Shown piece after piece: positions 7,631 through 14,097 of a stretch of DNA of 14,097 bases. The translations under genes were made by a program, and so were the position numbers. Each line of letters opens with the position of its first letter. Within the stretch, counting starts at the first letter, position 1. The notes beneath the pieces are model-generated. The model saw nothing but the letters and a program-made list of their open reading frames with translations. It had not been told where the DNA came from and searched no databases. The stretch is from Gammaproteobacteria bacterium (GTDB lineage Bacteria; Pseudomonadota; Gammaproteobacteria; Eutrophobiales; Eutrophobiaceae): positions 1 through 14,097 of the forward strand of contig JABHFC010000285.1 in the NCBI GenBank assembly GCA_018676275.1. Direction: 5' to 3'.

Positions 7631-9223
7631 CTATTTGTTCCTCTGCAAATATTCCTGCATTAATAGCGAGGTGGAGGCATCATGACCAGATGTCTCATTA
7701 ACGGATATGTCTTCTATTAATTGCCCTGCGAGTTTCTTTCCCAGTTCCACTCCCCACTGATCGAAAGGATTGATATCCCAGATCATCGCTTCAACAAAGG
7801 TTTTGTGTTCATAAATTGCAAGCAGCATACCCAGTACTTTTGGTGTCAGGCTGCTATAAACCATAGTCGAGGATGGCGAATTACCCGGAAAATTTCTGTT
7901 AGCATCGGTATCGTCATCCTGTCCCATCATTAATGCTTCGCTTTGAGCGAGGCAATTGCTGACCAGCTTAAGCTGTTGCTGCTGGTCTGATGAGTTTAGC
8001 AAGGGTAAAAGGAAATCAACCGGTACCAGGTGCGTGCCCTGGTGTAATAATTGAAAGTAGGCATGCTGTGCATTTGTACCAATACTGCCCCAAAGTATCG
8101 GGGAGCTGGTACTTTCGATTGCCTGACCGTTTCTGCTAACTGACTTGCCATTACTTTCCATCACCAGTTGCGAAAGGTATTCAGGCAACAGGCGTAAAGA
8201 CTGATCGTAGGGAATAACAGCGTGACTTTCCGCCTTGTGAAAATTGCTGTACCAGATGCTGAGTAAGGCGAGAATCACAGGTACATTTTTAGTCAAAGGT
8301 GCAGACTGAAAATGAGTATCGATTGTATGTGCACCAGCTAACAAGTCTTCAAAATTATCCATACCGATGGCGATAGCAAGTGGCAAGCCTACAGAAGACC
8401 AAAGTGAATAGCGTCCGCCGACCCAGTCCCAGAAATAAAAAATATTATCCTCGCTGGCGCCAAACTCCAGTGCAGCAGTCTTGTTAGTTGTTACTGCAAT
8501 AATATGCCGGGAAAGATCACTACAGCCATTTGCAGTCAACCATGATTTAAGCGCTTCAGCATTTGTCCTGGTTTCCAGGGTTGTGAACGATTTTGAGGCG
8601 ACAATAAGCATAGTCGTCTCTGCATTGGAACGCGCCAGTACAGCGGACAAATCCTTTGGATCGAGATTGGCGACAAACTCTACTTCAATATCGCCTGTTC
8701 TAAATGTTTGCAGGGCATCAACGGCAAGACGCGAACCAAGATCAGAACCACCAATACCGATATTAATAACAGTGGTGATAGATTTACCTGTCGAGCCCTG
8801 TACTTCACCAGCGTGCAGGCCTTGGACTAATTCGCGCATGCGTGCCAGTTGCATATGGATAAGAGGGACTATATTCTCTCCATTAAGTTCTAACACCTGC
8901 TCGGCGGGAGCACGTAAGATTGGATGCAGGGCCGGGCGATCTTCCGAAGAATTGATTTTTTCGGCTGAAAACAGGGCGGAAATCTTGTTGGGTATTTCGC
9001 ATGCTTCTGCCAGCGAAAATAACAGGCTTAGAGTCTGTTCGCTTACCCGGTGTTTAGAATAGTCCAGTAAGAGTTCATCTATACGAATGGAATAAAGCTC
9101 AGCTCGATGGGGATCTACACGAAATAGATCACGCATGTGTAGATCGGCAGTTTGCTGCTGGTGGGAGACCAGTTGCTGCCAGATTGCTGCTCGTTCCTGT
9201 TTGTCTGTCTGAGAATCAGCCAT
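7631..9223 (-). CDS. pgi: Glucose-6-phosphate isomerase
   Basis: This enzyme interconverts glucose 6-phosphate and fructose 6-phosphate in glycolysis and gluconeogenesis. Clear landmarks are NIGIGGSDLGSRL, ASKSFTTLET, WDWVGGRYSLWS with its catalytic Arg, VMESNGKSV with the catalytic Glu (codon at 8156-8158), QHAYFQLLHQGTHLVPVDF with the active-site His, and FDQWGVELGKKLAGQL with the catalytic Lys. I place the start at the ATG at 9223, giving 530 residues. From there the N-terminus (MADSQTDKQERAAIWQQL) lines up with E. coli Pgi, and the catalytic Glu becomes residue 356 against 355 in E. coli. The reading frame is open further up, with an ATG at 9277 that would add 18 unfamiliar residues and give 548. 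Neither start has a strong Shine-Dalgarno, so the choice rests on homology. The gene lies between two paralogous kinases on the other strand. Confidence 0.95.
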   Translation of the reverse strand: MADSQTDKQERAAIWQQLVSHQQQTADLHMRDLFRVDPHRAELYSIRIDELLLDYSKHRVSEQTLSLLFSLAEACEIPNKISALFSAEKINSSEDRPALHPILRAPAEQVLELNGENIVPLIHMQLARMRELVQGLHAGEVQGSTGKSITTVINIGIGGSDLGSRLAVDALQTFRTGDIEVEFVANLDPKDLSAVLARSNAETTMLIVASKSFTTLETRTNAEALKSWLTANGCSDLSRHIIAVTTNKTAALEFGASEDNIFYFWDWVGGRYSLWSSVGLPLAIAIGMDNFEDLLAGAHTIDTHFQSAPLTKNVPVILALLSIWYSNFHKAESHAVIPYDQSLRLLPEYLSQLVMESNGKSVSRNGQAIESTSSPILWGSIGTNAQHAYFQLLHQGTHLVPVDFLLPLLNSSDQQQQLKLVSNCLAQSEALMMGQDDDTDANRNFPGNSPSSTMVYSSLTPKVLGMLLAIYEHKTFVEAMIWDINPFDQWGVELGKKLAGQLIEDISVNETSGHDASTSLLMQEYLQRNK

Positions 9224-9328
9224 GAGCGTAATTGTGACACATTCTACAGTTGATGGATAAGCAGGCATATTTTCCATGCTCGTTCTACTTTAAAAATACT
9301 TATCCTTTTGCTACAGCCATCACATCAT

Positions 9329-9341
9329 TTTCACTGTGAAA
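9329..9341. repeat. Short perfect inverted repeat in the pgi/kinase divergent region
   Basis: TTTCAC-T-GTGAAA, a 6+6 inverted repeat around one base, lies between the pgi start and the second kinase gene. It could be a regulator operator for either gene. It does not fit the CRP consensus. A single short palindrome in AT-rich DNA may be chance. Confidence 0.25.
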
Positions 9342-9404
9342 TACGCCTTTCTTCCAGTAACATTCCCGCTATTGAAGTAACTACGTCATCTGTGCATAGG
9401 GGCG

Positions 9405-9410
9405 TATAAT
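9405..9410 (+). promoter_or_regulatory. Candidate -10 element of the second kinase gene
   Basis: A perfect TATAAT sits 51 bases before the kinase start at 9462, a normal distance for a promoter with a leader of about 45 bases. No recognisable -35 lies 16-18 bases upstream, so if real the promoter may be weak or activator-dependent. Confidence 0.4.
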
Positions 9411-9461
9411 GGAACCTCCCATTTGAAGTAAATAATTCGTATTCAGGAAGATAAATGAAAT

Positions 9462-10754
9462 ATGTCTGAAATTGCACCGGAAAAACTAGGGAAATACGAA
9501 GTCAAAAGTGAAATTGACCGGGGCAGTATGGGCATTGTCTACCTTGGGCACGATCCTTTCGTAAATCGTTCTGTCGCACTTAAAGTGGCTCTGGCCGACT
9601 CGCTAAATGATACTGATTCGGGGGAACGCTACAGGAAGATGTTTTTCAATGAGGCTCATACCGCCGGAAGCCTGACTCATCCTAATATCGTCAGTATATT
9701 TGATGCAGGTGTTGATGAAGATACCTGTTATATCGTTATGGAATACATTGAGGGTGGCGACACTCTCAGGTCACATTCCAAACCGGAAACACTACTTCCA
9801 ATAGAGAAGATTGTTGAAATTATTTTCAAATGTGCCAATGCGCTCGACTATGCACATCGACAGGGTGTAACCCACCGGGATATCAAACCATCTAACATTC
9901 TTATCACCAAAGATAAGGATGTGAAAATCGGCGATTTTAGCATTGCTCATATTACCAAGCTGGATGACACGACAACTGCACCCCAGGGTGTAATGGGTTC
10001 TCCCCGCTATATGTCGCCAGAGCAGTTGAAAGAAGAGAAAATCACAACACAGTCAGATTTGTTTTCCCTTGGTGTAGTGATGTATGAATTATTAACGGGC
10101 AGGCATCCATTTCTCACTGACAGTTTTTCCCGCCTGGTCAATATCATCCTGAATGAAGAGCCTCCGCCCATGTCCGATTTCCGTCCGGATATTCCACAGG
10201 TGTTACAGGATATTGTAAGCAGGGCGATGAAAAAGGATATGAGTGAGCGCTACCAGATGGGACTGGAATTCGCCACGGATCTAAGTCGTGCTTTTGATAA
10301 CCTTGAAGCTAAACAGCAAGACATTAGCGCGGAAGAAAAATTCAACATGATAAAGAAGCTTGAATTTTTCCAGGGTTTTCCCGATGCGGAAATCTGGGAA
10401 ATATTGCGTGCAAGTAGTTGGCAGGAATACAAATGCGATGAAAATATTATTTTAGAAGGCGAGCTGGATGATTGTTTCTACATAATCGTGTCTGGTAAGG
10501 TCGTAGTGAGAAAGAATGAAAAAACTATTCGTACCCTGCATATGGGAGATTGCTTTGGAGAAATGGGTTATCTCGCTAAAACGAAACGCACCGCTTCGAT
10601 AGTGGCGGAGGAAGCCACTGCCCTTGTTAAAGTCAATTCCACCGTCATATCCCAGGTATCACTGAATTGCCAGGTCCGTTTTCTAAAGGTATTTTTACGT
10701 ACACTTATTCATAGACTATCTGCAACAACCGAAATTATTTCACAAGACGTTTAA
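9462..10754 (+). CDS. Serine/threonine protein kinase with C-terminal cyclic-nucleotide-binding domain (paralogue 2)
   Basis: The 430-residue protein has the same architecture as the kinase at 6319-7620 and aligns with it almost without gaps: kinase about 10-280, cNMP-binding about 298-410. It keeps Lys41 (VALK), the helix-C Glu in FFNEAHTAG, HRDIKPSN and GSPRYMSPEQ. It also has DFS for DFG. Its glycine loop is DRGSMG, so the first Gly of GxGxxG is Asp19. That may lower ATP affinity but leaves the two later glycines. The cassette FGEMGYLAKTKRTAS retains the Glu and Arg that contact a cyclic nucleotide. An in-frame stop lies two codons upstream, so the ATG at 9462 is the first possible start. 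The AGGAAG site at 9445-9450 is a long 11 bases away, and a four-codon ORF starts in between. The pair probably arose by duplication and may share or oppose functions. It ends 14 bases from the convergent methyltransferase gene. Confidence 0.92.
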   Translation: MSEIAPEKLGKYEVKSEIDRGSMGIVYLGHDPFVNRSVALKVALADSLNDTDSGERYRKMFFNEAHTAGSLTHPNIVSIFDAGVDEDTCYIVMEYIEGGDTLRSHSKPETLLPIEKIVEIIFKCANALDYAHRQGVTHRDIKPSNILITKDKDVKIGDFSIAHITKLDDTTTAPQGVMGSPRYMSPEQLKEEKITTQSDLFSLGVVMYELLTGRHPFLTDSFSRLVNIILNEEPPPMSDFRPDIPQVLQDIVSRAMKKDMSERYQMGLEFATDLSRAFDNLEAKQQDISAEEKFNMIKKLEFFQGFPDAEIWEILRASSWQEYKCDENIILEGELDDCFYIIVSGKVVVRKNEKTIRTLHMGDCFGEMGYLAKTKRTASIVAEEATALVKVNSTVISQVSLNCQVRFLKVFLRTLIHRLSATTEIISQDV

Positions 10755-10768
10755 CAACGACTATCTCT

Positions 10769-11479
10769 TTATTTTCTTACCTGCAATAGATCTACGCGCA
10801 TTGGTGCAATAAATTCACCACCGTATTTATTGAAATGATTTCCAAAAGCAGTTTTCACTGCATTATAAGTGTCATCAGAAAGCTGATGATTTGTGTGAGT
10901 TACATTTAGCACCTTGTTTTCAAAATCTTCAAAGTTTTCGAACTTTACCCGTACATTAAAGAAGATTTCCTTTTCCAGAATAAAAAGCTCGTTATCAACA
11001 GCCTTTTTTATTGCGTTAAAAGCCGCTTGTCTTACATGTTTTTCATCATTAAACAGGCTCAATATTGTATTAAAGTCACCCATATAAACGGGTTCTGAAA
11101 TATAGGCTCTGCCTTGCGGTGACAGGACTCGGTGTATTTCCTGTAAAGCCTTATCCAGTTCATCCTCCGGAACATGATGTAAAGATTTGAACATGAAAAC
11201 GATATCCTGGCTGTTTTTATCCACCGGTATTTTTTCCGCTCCACCAGTTTGAAATGATACATTTGGCAAATCAGAGATCGTCAGGTTCTTTTCATGTTGG
11301 CGTTCATCAACTTCAAGTGCGATGACGGCTCGATTCTGACCATTACAGGCAATGTCCTGGGTGATTTCAGCTTTACCACAACCTAGCTCAAGAATGCGTT
11401 TATCATCCAGGCTTAATACTTCGTTGTAGATTTCACTTTCAGGACAGGTTCGTTTGCTTACTTGCTGACTAATTTCCAT
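10769..11479 (-). CDS. Class I SAM-dependent methyltransferase, Methyltransf_11 type
   Basis: The 236-residue protein has the Rossmann-type SAM-binding motif I, ILELGCGKAEI (29-39), followed by the acidic ALEVDE that would hold the SAM ribose, GGAEKIPV, and the motif pair DIVFMFKSLHHV / EIHRVLSPQGRAYISEPVY. It therefore methylates a small molecule using S-adenosylmethionine. The C-terminal 100 residues, rich in Phe, Glu and Asn, would shape the substrate pocket and are not familiar to me, so the substrate is unknown. It follows the AraC-type regulator gene by 39 bases on the same strand, with a possible promoter of its own in that gap. It could also be read through from the regulator. Base composition is AT-rich but like its neighbours. 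Confidence 0.82.
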   Translation of the reverse strand: MEISQQVSKRTCPESEIYNEVLSLDDKRILELGCGKAEITQDIACNGQNRAVIALEVDERQHEKNLTISDLPNVSFQTGGAEKIPVDKNSQDIVFMFKSLHHVPEDELDKALQEIHRVLSPQGRAYISEPVYMGDFNTILSLFNDEKHVRQAAFNAIKKAVDNELFILEKEIFFNVRVKFENFEDFENKVLNVTHTNHQLSDDTYNAVKTAFGNHFNKYGGEFIAPMRVDLLQVRK

Positions 11480-11507
11480 GATTTAATTTTTTATTGTAAG
11501 AACTGAA

Positions 11508-11513
11508 ATTATA
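11508..11513 (-). promoter_or_regulatory. Candidate -10 element of the methyltransferase gene
   Basis: The minus strand reads a perfect TATAAT in the 39-base gap after the araC-family stop codon, about 29 bases before the methyltransferase ATG at 11479. The matching -35 position falls inside the regulator gene and is poor. This may give the methyltransferase an independent transcript. Confidence 0.3.
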
Positions 11514-11518
11514 GGGCA

Positions 11519-12493
11519 CTAACTGTTTAGCGTATCTGACGGATAACAACCATATCGTTCTTTGTATATGTTTGCCCACAGGCCAGGGTTGTTCACCCCA
11601 AATTCCCACATAATACGACTGACATTGGTTTTGCCTTTGCTTTCATTTAAAGCTGCATGGATATAGTGCAAACGCCTGTTGCGAATAAACTCCACTGGTG
11701 ATTGTCTGAGATATTTTTTAAATCCGGTCTGTAAGGTTCTTTGAGAGACGCCCACCTTATCGCAGAGAATATTTAAAGTAATCTTTTCCCTAATATGTTG
11801 TTCAATGTATTCACAGGCACGACGAACATGTCTTGGCGTTTCTGCGGACTTTTCATCATTCAGCTTGTCAAAGTAATTATGCTTCTGCATGTTAAGTATT
11901 GTATTGGCTACCATATCTATATGACTATCTACGATGCCTTTGGCAGTTAGACCGGCGCTATAGGGTTTTTCATAAAACTGGCACAAAAAATTCATCGTAT
12001 CGATCCATGACTTTTTACTGCCATCATTATCGACAAGTAATTGCTCAAATATTATTGACTCATTTAGTTGCTGATCGAGTAAAGTTTGCAATTTGGATTC
12101 GAGCAATTTACGCTCAATTTTCAAAACCAGGTGAGCACATCCCGAGGTAAAAGAAATCTTTGTCGGTAATCGTGGATCGATAATCAGGATGTCATTACGA
12201 TTGGTTTGAACACTAAAGTTACCATTAGTAGTGGTGCTGGTACCCTCCAGTGTAGTTTGAATAATAAAAAACTGGTCCGTCTCTGAAGGCTCTATAGTGA
12301 TATCCGAACCAAAGGTGAGATATACAATCGCTATCGGACCAAGGTCAATGCCATTAAACTGGGCATAGAGGGAAGGGCTATCGTCGGCAGTTTGGCAACG
12401 ATTAGACCAAAGCAATTCCTTGCCGATATTGACGGTATCAATGATGTTGCCGTCCTGGAGCATCTTATGCTCTGCAAGTAGTTGATTAGACAT
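11519..12493 (-). CDS. AraC/XylS-family transcriptional regulator
   Basis: The 324-residue protein has an N-terminal beta-rich ligand domain of the AraC_binding_2 kind (about 20-200; ITIEPSETDQFFIIQTTLEG and NDILIIDP are typical) and a C-terminal double helix-turn-helix (about 220-322). The first HTH is ITLNILCDKVGVSQRTLQTGFKKYL. The second region, NVSRIMWEFGVNNPGLWANIYKERYG, is the family signature, although it reads GVNNPGLWANIY where GF.s.s.F...F is usual, so the second helix is somewhat divergent. Relatives often activate catabolic or fatty-acid-related genes in response to a small molecule. Genes upstream on the same strand encode an acyl-CoA synthetase and an exported NTF2-like protein, which are candidate targets along with the downstream methyltransferase. 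A perfect 12-base palindrome lies 90 bases before its start. The ligand is not predictable. Confidence 0.92.
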   Translation of the reverse strand: MSNQLLAEHKMLQDGNIIDTVNIGKELLWSNRCQTADDSPSLYAQFNGIDLGPIAIVYLTFGSDITIEPSETDQFFIIQTTLEGTSTTTNGNFSVQTNRNDILIIDPRLPTKISFTSGCAHLVLKIERKLLESKLQTLLDQQLNESIIFEQLLVDNDGSKKSWIDTMNFLCQFYEKPYSAGLTAKGIVDSHIDMVANTILNMQKHNYFDKLNDEKSAETPRHVRRACEYIEQHIREKITLNILCDKVGVSQRTLQTGFKKYLRQSPVEFIRNRRLHYIHAALNESKGKTNVSRIMWEFGVNNPGLWANIYKERYGCYPSDTLNS

Positions 12494-12582
12494 GGATTCA
12501 TCAGTATAAAAAACCTGGAATAATACTACATTAGCAATGTTCTGTTAGGAAGGTGATATCCAGTAGCGGGAATACACAGCCT

Positions 12583-12594
12583 GGAAATATTTCC
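12583..12594. repeat. Perfect 12-base palindrome upstream of the AraC-family gene
   Basis: GGAAATATTTCC is its own reverse complement. It sits in the 123-base gap between the stop of the exported-protein gene and the start of the AraC-family regulator gene. It is not followed by a T run on either strand, so it is not a terminator. An operator for the regulator gene is possible but unproven. Confidence 0.3.
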
Positions 12595-12616
12595 GGGGTG
12601 AATAGCGGGTGAAGTG

Positions 12617-13117
12617 CTATTTTTCTGGAGGTAAGGGCTTAGGGTTAAATTTTCCTGTGTCCAGGTATACTCGCGCGCGGATCACCTTTCCCTTATCATT
12701 TAATTCAACGATAGCGACATTAGGAAGAGTCATCATCTCACCAGTTGCCCTGTTTTTTGCGGTGGTGATTAACTCAGAGATAGATATATTGCCATCGACG
12801 ATACGCCGAATTTCTTGCTGGTGAAAATCACTATATGCAGCAAGGTAACTTTTATATGTCGCACGAATTTCTTCGATACCTCTGGCATGAACCGTTGGCG
12901 TGATACGTTCAGCATTCTCATCCCAGTGAGTCAGGTATTTCTCTAACGCTCCATTTGCCAGATCGTTGTTGAATGAATTCCAGAATGCCGTTGCATATTC
13001 ATTCGTTCTTGCTTCATCTATTGTGTCCTCAGCAATTATCAATGGAGCTCTAAATAAAAAAAGAAAAATGATCACGAATATATAATATTCCTGGTATCGC
13101 GATAAACTAATTCTCAT
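12617..13117 (-). CDS. Small exported SnoaL/NTF2-like protein
   Basis: The 166-residue product starts with a likely signal peptide: MRISLSRYQEYY, a hydrophobic core IFVIIFLFLF, and a plausible cleavage site after APLIIA. There is no lipobox Cys, so it would be a free periplasmic protein or stay anchored. The mature part (ARTNEYATAFWNSFNNDLANGALEKYLTHWDENAERITP, then GIEEIRATYKSYLAAYSDFHQQ) resembles the SnoaL-like/NTF2 cone fold, a family of small-molecule-binding proteins and simple enzymes of many activities. I chose the ATG at 13117, whose ATGA overlaps the stop of the acyl-CoA synthetase gene. A TTG at 13123 would add two residues and is better spaced (5 rather than 11 bases) from AAGGAG at 13129-13134. 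Coupling to the synthetase suggests a shared pathway; the function is unknown. Confidence 0.72.
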   Translation of the reverse strand: MRISLSRYQEYYIFVIIFLFLFRAPLIIAEDTIDEARTNEYATAFWNSFNNDLANGALEKYLTHWDENAERITPTVHARGIEEIRATYKSYLAAYSDFHQQEIRRIVDGNISISELITTAKNRATGEMMTLPNVAIVELNDKGKVIRARVYLDTGKFNPKPLPPEK

Positions 13118-14097
13118 GTGCAATTACTCTCCTTACTTATTTGTTCAAAAAGTTTTCTTCGGCTTATCTTACCTGTATTACCTCGGGGAAATTCTTCCAT
13201 AAAATAATAGGCACGCGGTTTTTTATAAGTCGAAAGCGAACTATTATCAACATGTTCAGCCAGTTCTTCTGCGCTGACTTCTTCTTTTTTCAAAATAAAA
13301 GCCGTTATTCGTTGGCCCCATTTTTCGTTTGGCAATCCGAGAACAACACATTCGTTAACAGCAGGGTGAGCCAATATTGTTTCTTCAATTTGTCCCGGCA
13401 ATACATTTATGCCCCCGGAGATTATCATATCGTCCAGTCGACCCTGTAGATAAAGATAACCATCCTCGTCCAACACTCCCTGGTCACCGGAACGCCACCA
13501 ACCATTATCGAATATTTTATCTGCTACCTCTTTTTGCTCCCATATCTGACTGGCGACTGAGGGGCCTCTGAAAATGACCTCACCTTCCTCGCCTGCAGCA
13601 AGAACATGATCTGTTCTGCCACCGGGTTCGATAATCCGAACTTCGACCCCTTCAGCAGCTTTACCTACACTTTCCAGGTTTATACCGCTCTCATAGTCCT
13701 CAGGCAGCATCACAGTACAACCACCCCATGAACCGGTTTCGGTGGTCCCATAGGTATTAACAACTTTGGAACAGATTTTGTCCCGGATCACTATCATGGT
13801 CGAGGAATCCATCGGTTCACCAGCGTAACCGACACGCTGAAGCGATGAAAAATCGTAGTCTTCAATATTATTTGAAATCAACATACGCCACATTGTCGGC
13901 ACCAGGAAAAAGACTGTTACTTTTTCGTTTTGAATGGTTTCCAAAATACCTTGTGGATCCCATTGACTGATAAAAATGAGTCTTGATGCGCCATAAATAA
14001 ATGGCAGTGTGCAGTTGTACCAACCAATAAAAGCGGTAGAGAATATATTTATCGTAGTCGAATCTTCTGTAGCCTCAGTATACAGGGCGCCATTACG
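13114..14097 (-). CDS. AMP-binding acyl-CoA synthetase/ligase (C-terminal part, runs off the right edge)
   Basis: The frame is open from the right edge to a TGA at 13114, giving 327 residues of a protein that begins outside the window. A TTG at 13944 is an internal codon, not a start, because the upstream residues (FIGWYNCTLPFIYGASRLIF) continue the fold. The fragment shows the adenylate-forming motifs in order: YAGEP, NTYGTTETGSWGG, WWRSGDQG, GRLDDMIISGG and, near the end, PRGNTGKISRRKL with the catalytic Lys. It would activate a carboxylic acid with ATP and transfer it to CoA. The chain length or aromatic nature of the acid cannot be read. The stop overlaps the next gene by four bases (ATGA), so the two are translated together. 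Fatty-acid or aryl CoA ligase are equally possible readings. Confidence 0.92.
   Translation of the reverse strand, partial: RNGALYTEATEDSTTINIFSTAFIGWYNCTLPFIYGASRLIFISQWDPQGILETIQNEKVTVFFLVPTMWRMLISNNIEDYDFSSLQRVGYAGEPMDSSTMIVIRDKICSKVVNTYGTTETGSWGGCTVMLPEDYESGINLESVGKAAEGVEVRIIEPGGRTDHVLAAGEEGEVIFRGPSVASQIWEQKEVADKIFDNGWWRSGDQGVLDEDGYLYLQGRLDDMIISGGINVLPGQIEETILAHPAVNECVVLGLPNEKWGQRITAFILKKEEVSAEELAEHVDNSSLSTYKKPRAYYFMEEFPRGNTGKISRRKLFEQISKESNCT

Noticed and set aside
8481..9062. 193-codon open frame on the plus strand
   Set aside because: It lies wholly antisense to the well-supported pgi gene, its translation has no recognisable fold and it has no start signal; it is a shadow of pgi codon use.
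13114..13944. A complete 276-residue ligase starting at TTG 13944
   Set aside because: The frame continues without a stop to the window edge and the extra residues fit the AMP-binding fold, so the gene is a fragment cut by the window.

Overview
The window looks like chromosome of a hopanoid-making Gram-negative bacterium, probably a proteobacterium and perhaps a gammaproteobacterium. The pointers are an HpnH-type radical SAM enzyme beside dxs, an ordinary proteobacterial Pgi, AraC-type regulation and moderate GC. The placement rests on protein resemblance only. Genes are tightly packed: three convergent gene pairs are separated by 9 to 14 bases. I see no transposase, integrase, phage gene, CRISPR array, tRNA or rRNA, and no gene-free stretch longer than 300 bases.

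Left part (1-6062): the start of hpnH (adenosylhopane synthesis) runs off the left edge. It diverges from dxs, the first enzyme of the MEP isoprenoid pathway. Convergent with dxs is a three-gene phosphonate operon on the minus strand, read from 6062 down to 2482. It encodes a stand-alone nucleotidyltransferase, a PEP mutase fused to a second nucleotidyltransferase, and phosphonopyruvate decarboxylase. Together these would convert PEP to phosphonoacetaldehyde and activate a phosphonate with a nucleotide for transfer to a lipid or glycan. No aminotransferase, reductase or final transferase is present, so the end product is unknown.

Middle (6319-10754): two paralogous plus-strand proteins (433 and 430 aa) each have an N-terminal Ser/Thr protein kinase domain and a C-terminal cyclic-nucleotide-binding domain, with no obvious membrane segment. 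They flank a glucose-6-phosphate isomerase gene (pgi) on the opposite strand. Both kinases carry DFS in place of the usual DFG. They look like soluble kinases controlled by cAMP, cGMP or a similar ligand, a protein-kinase-G-like design with the domains in reverse order. This pair is the most unusual feature of the window.

Right part (10769-14097): all genes are on the minus strand. They are, from the right edge, the C-terminal part of an acyl-CoA synthetase, a translationally coupled small exported SnoaL/NTF2-like protein, an AraC-family regulator and a class I SAM-dependent methyltransferase. The synthetase and the exported protein form an operon. The AraC gene is the likely local regulator, but its target is not shown by the sequence.
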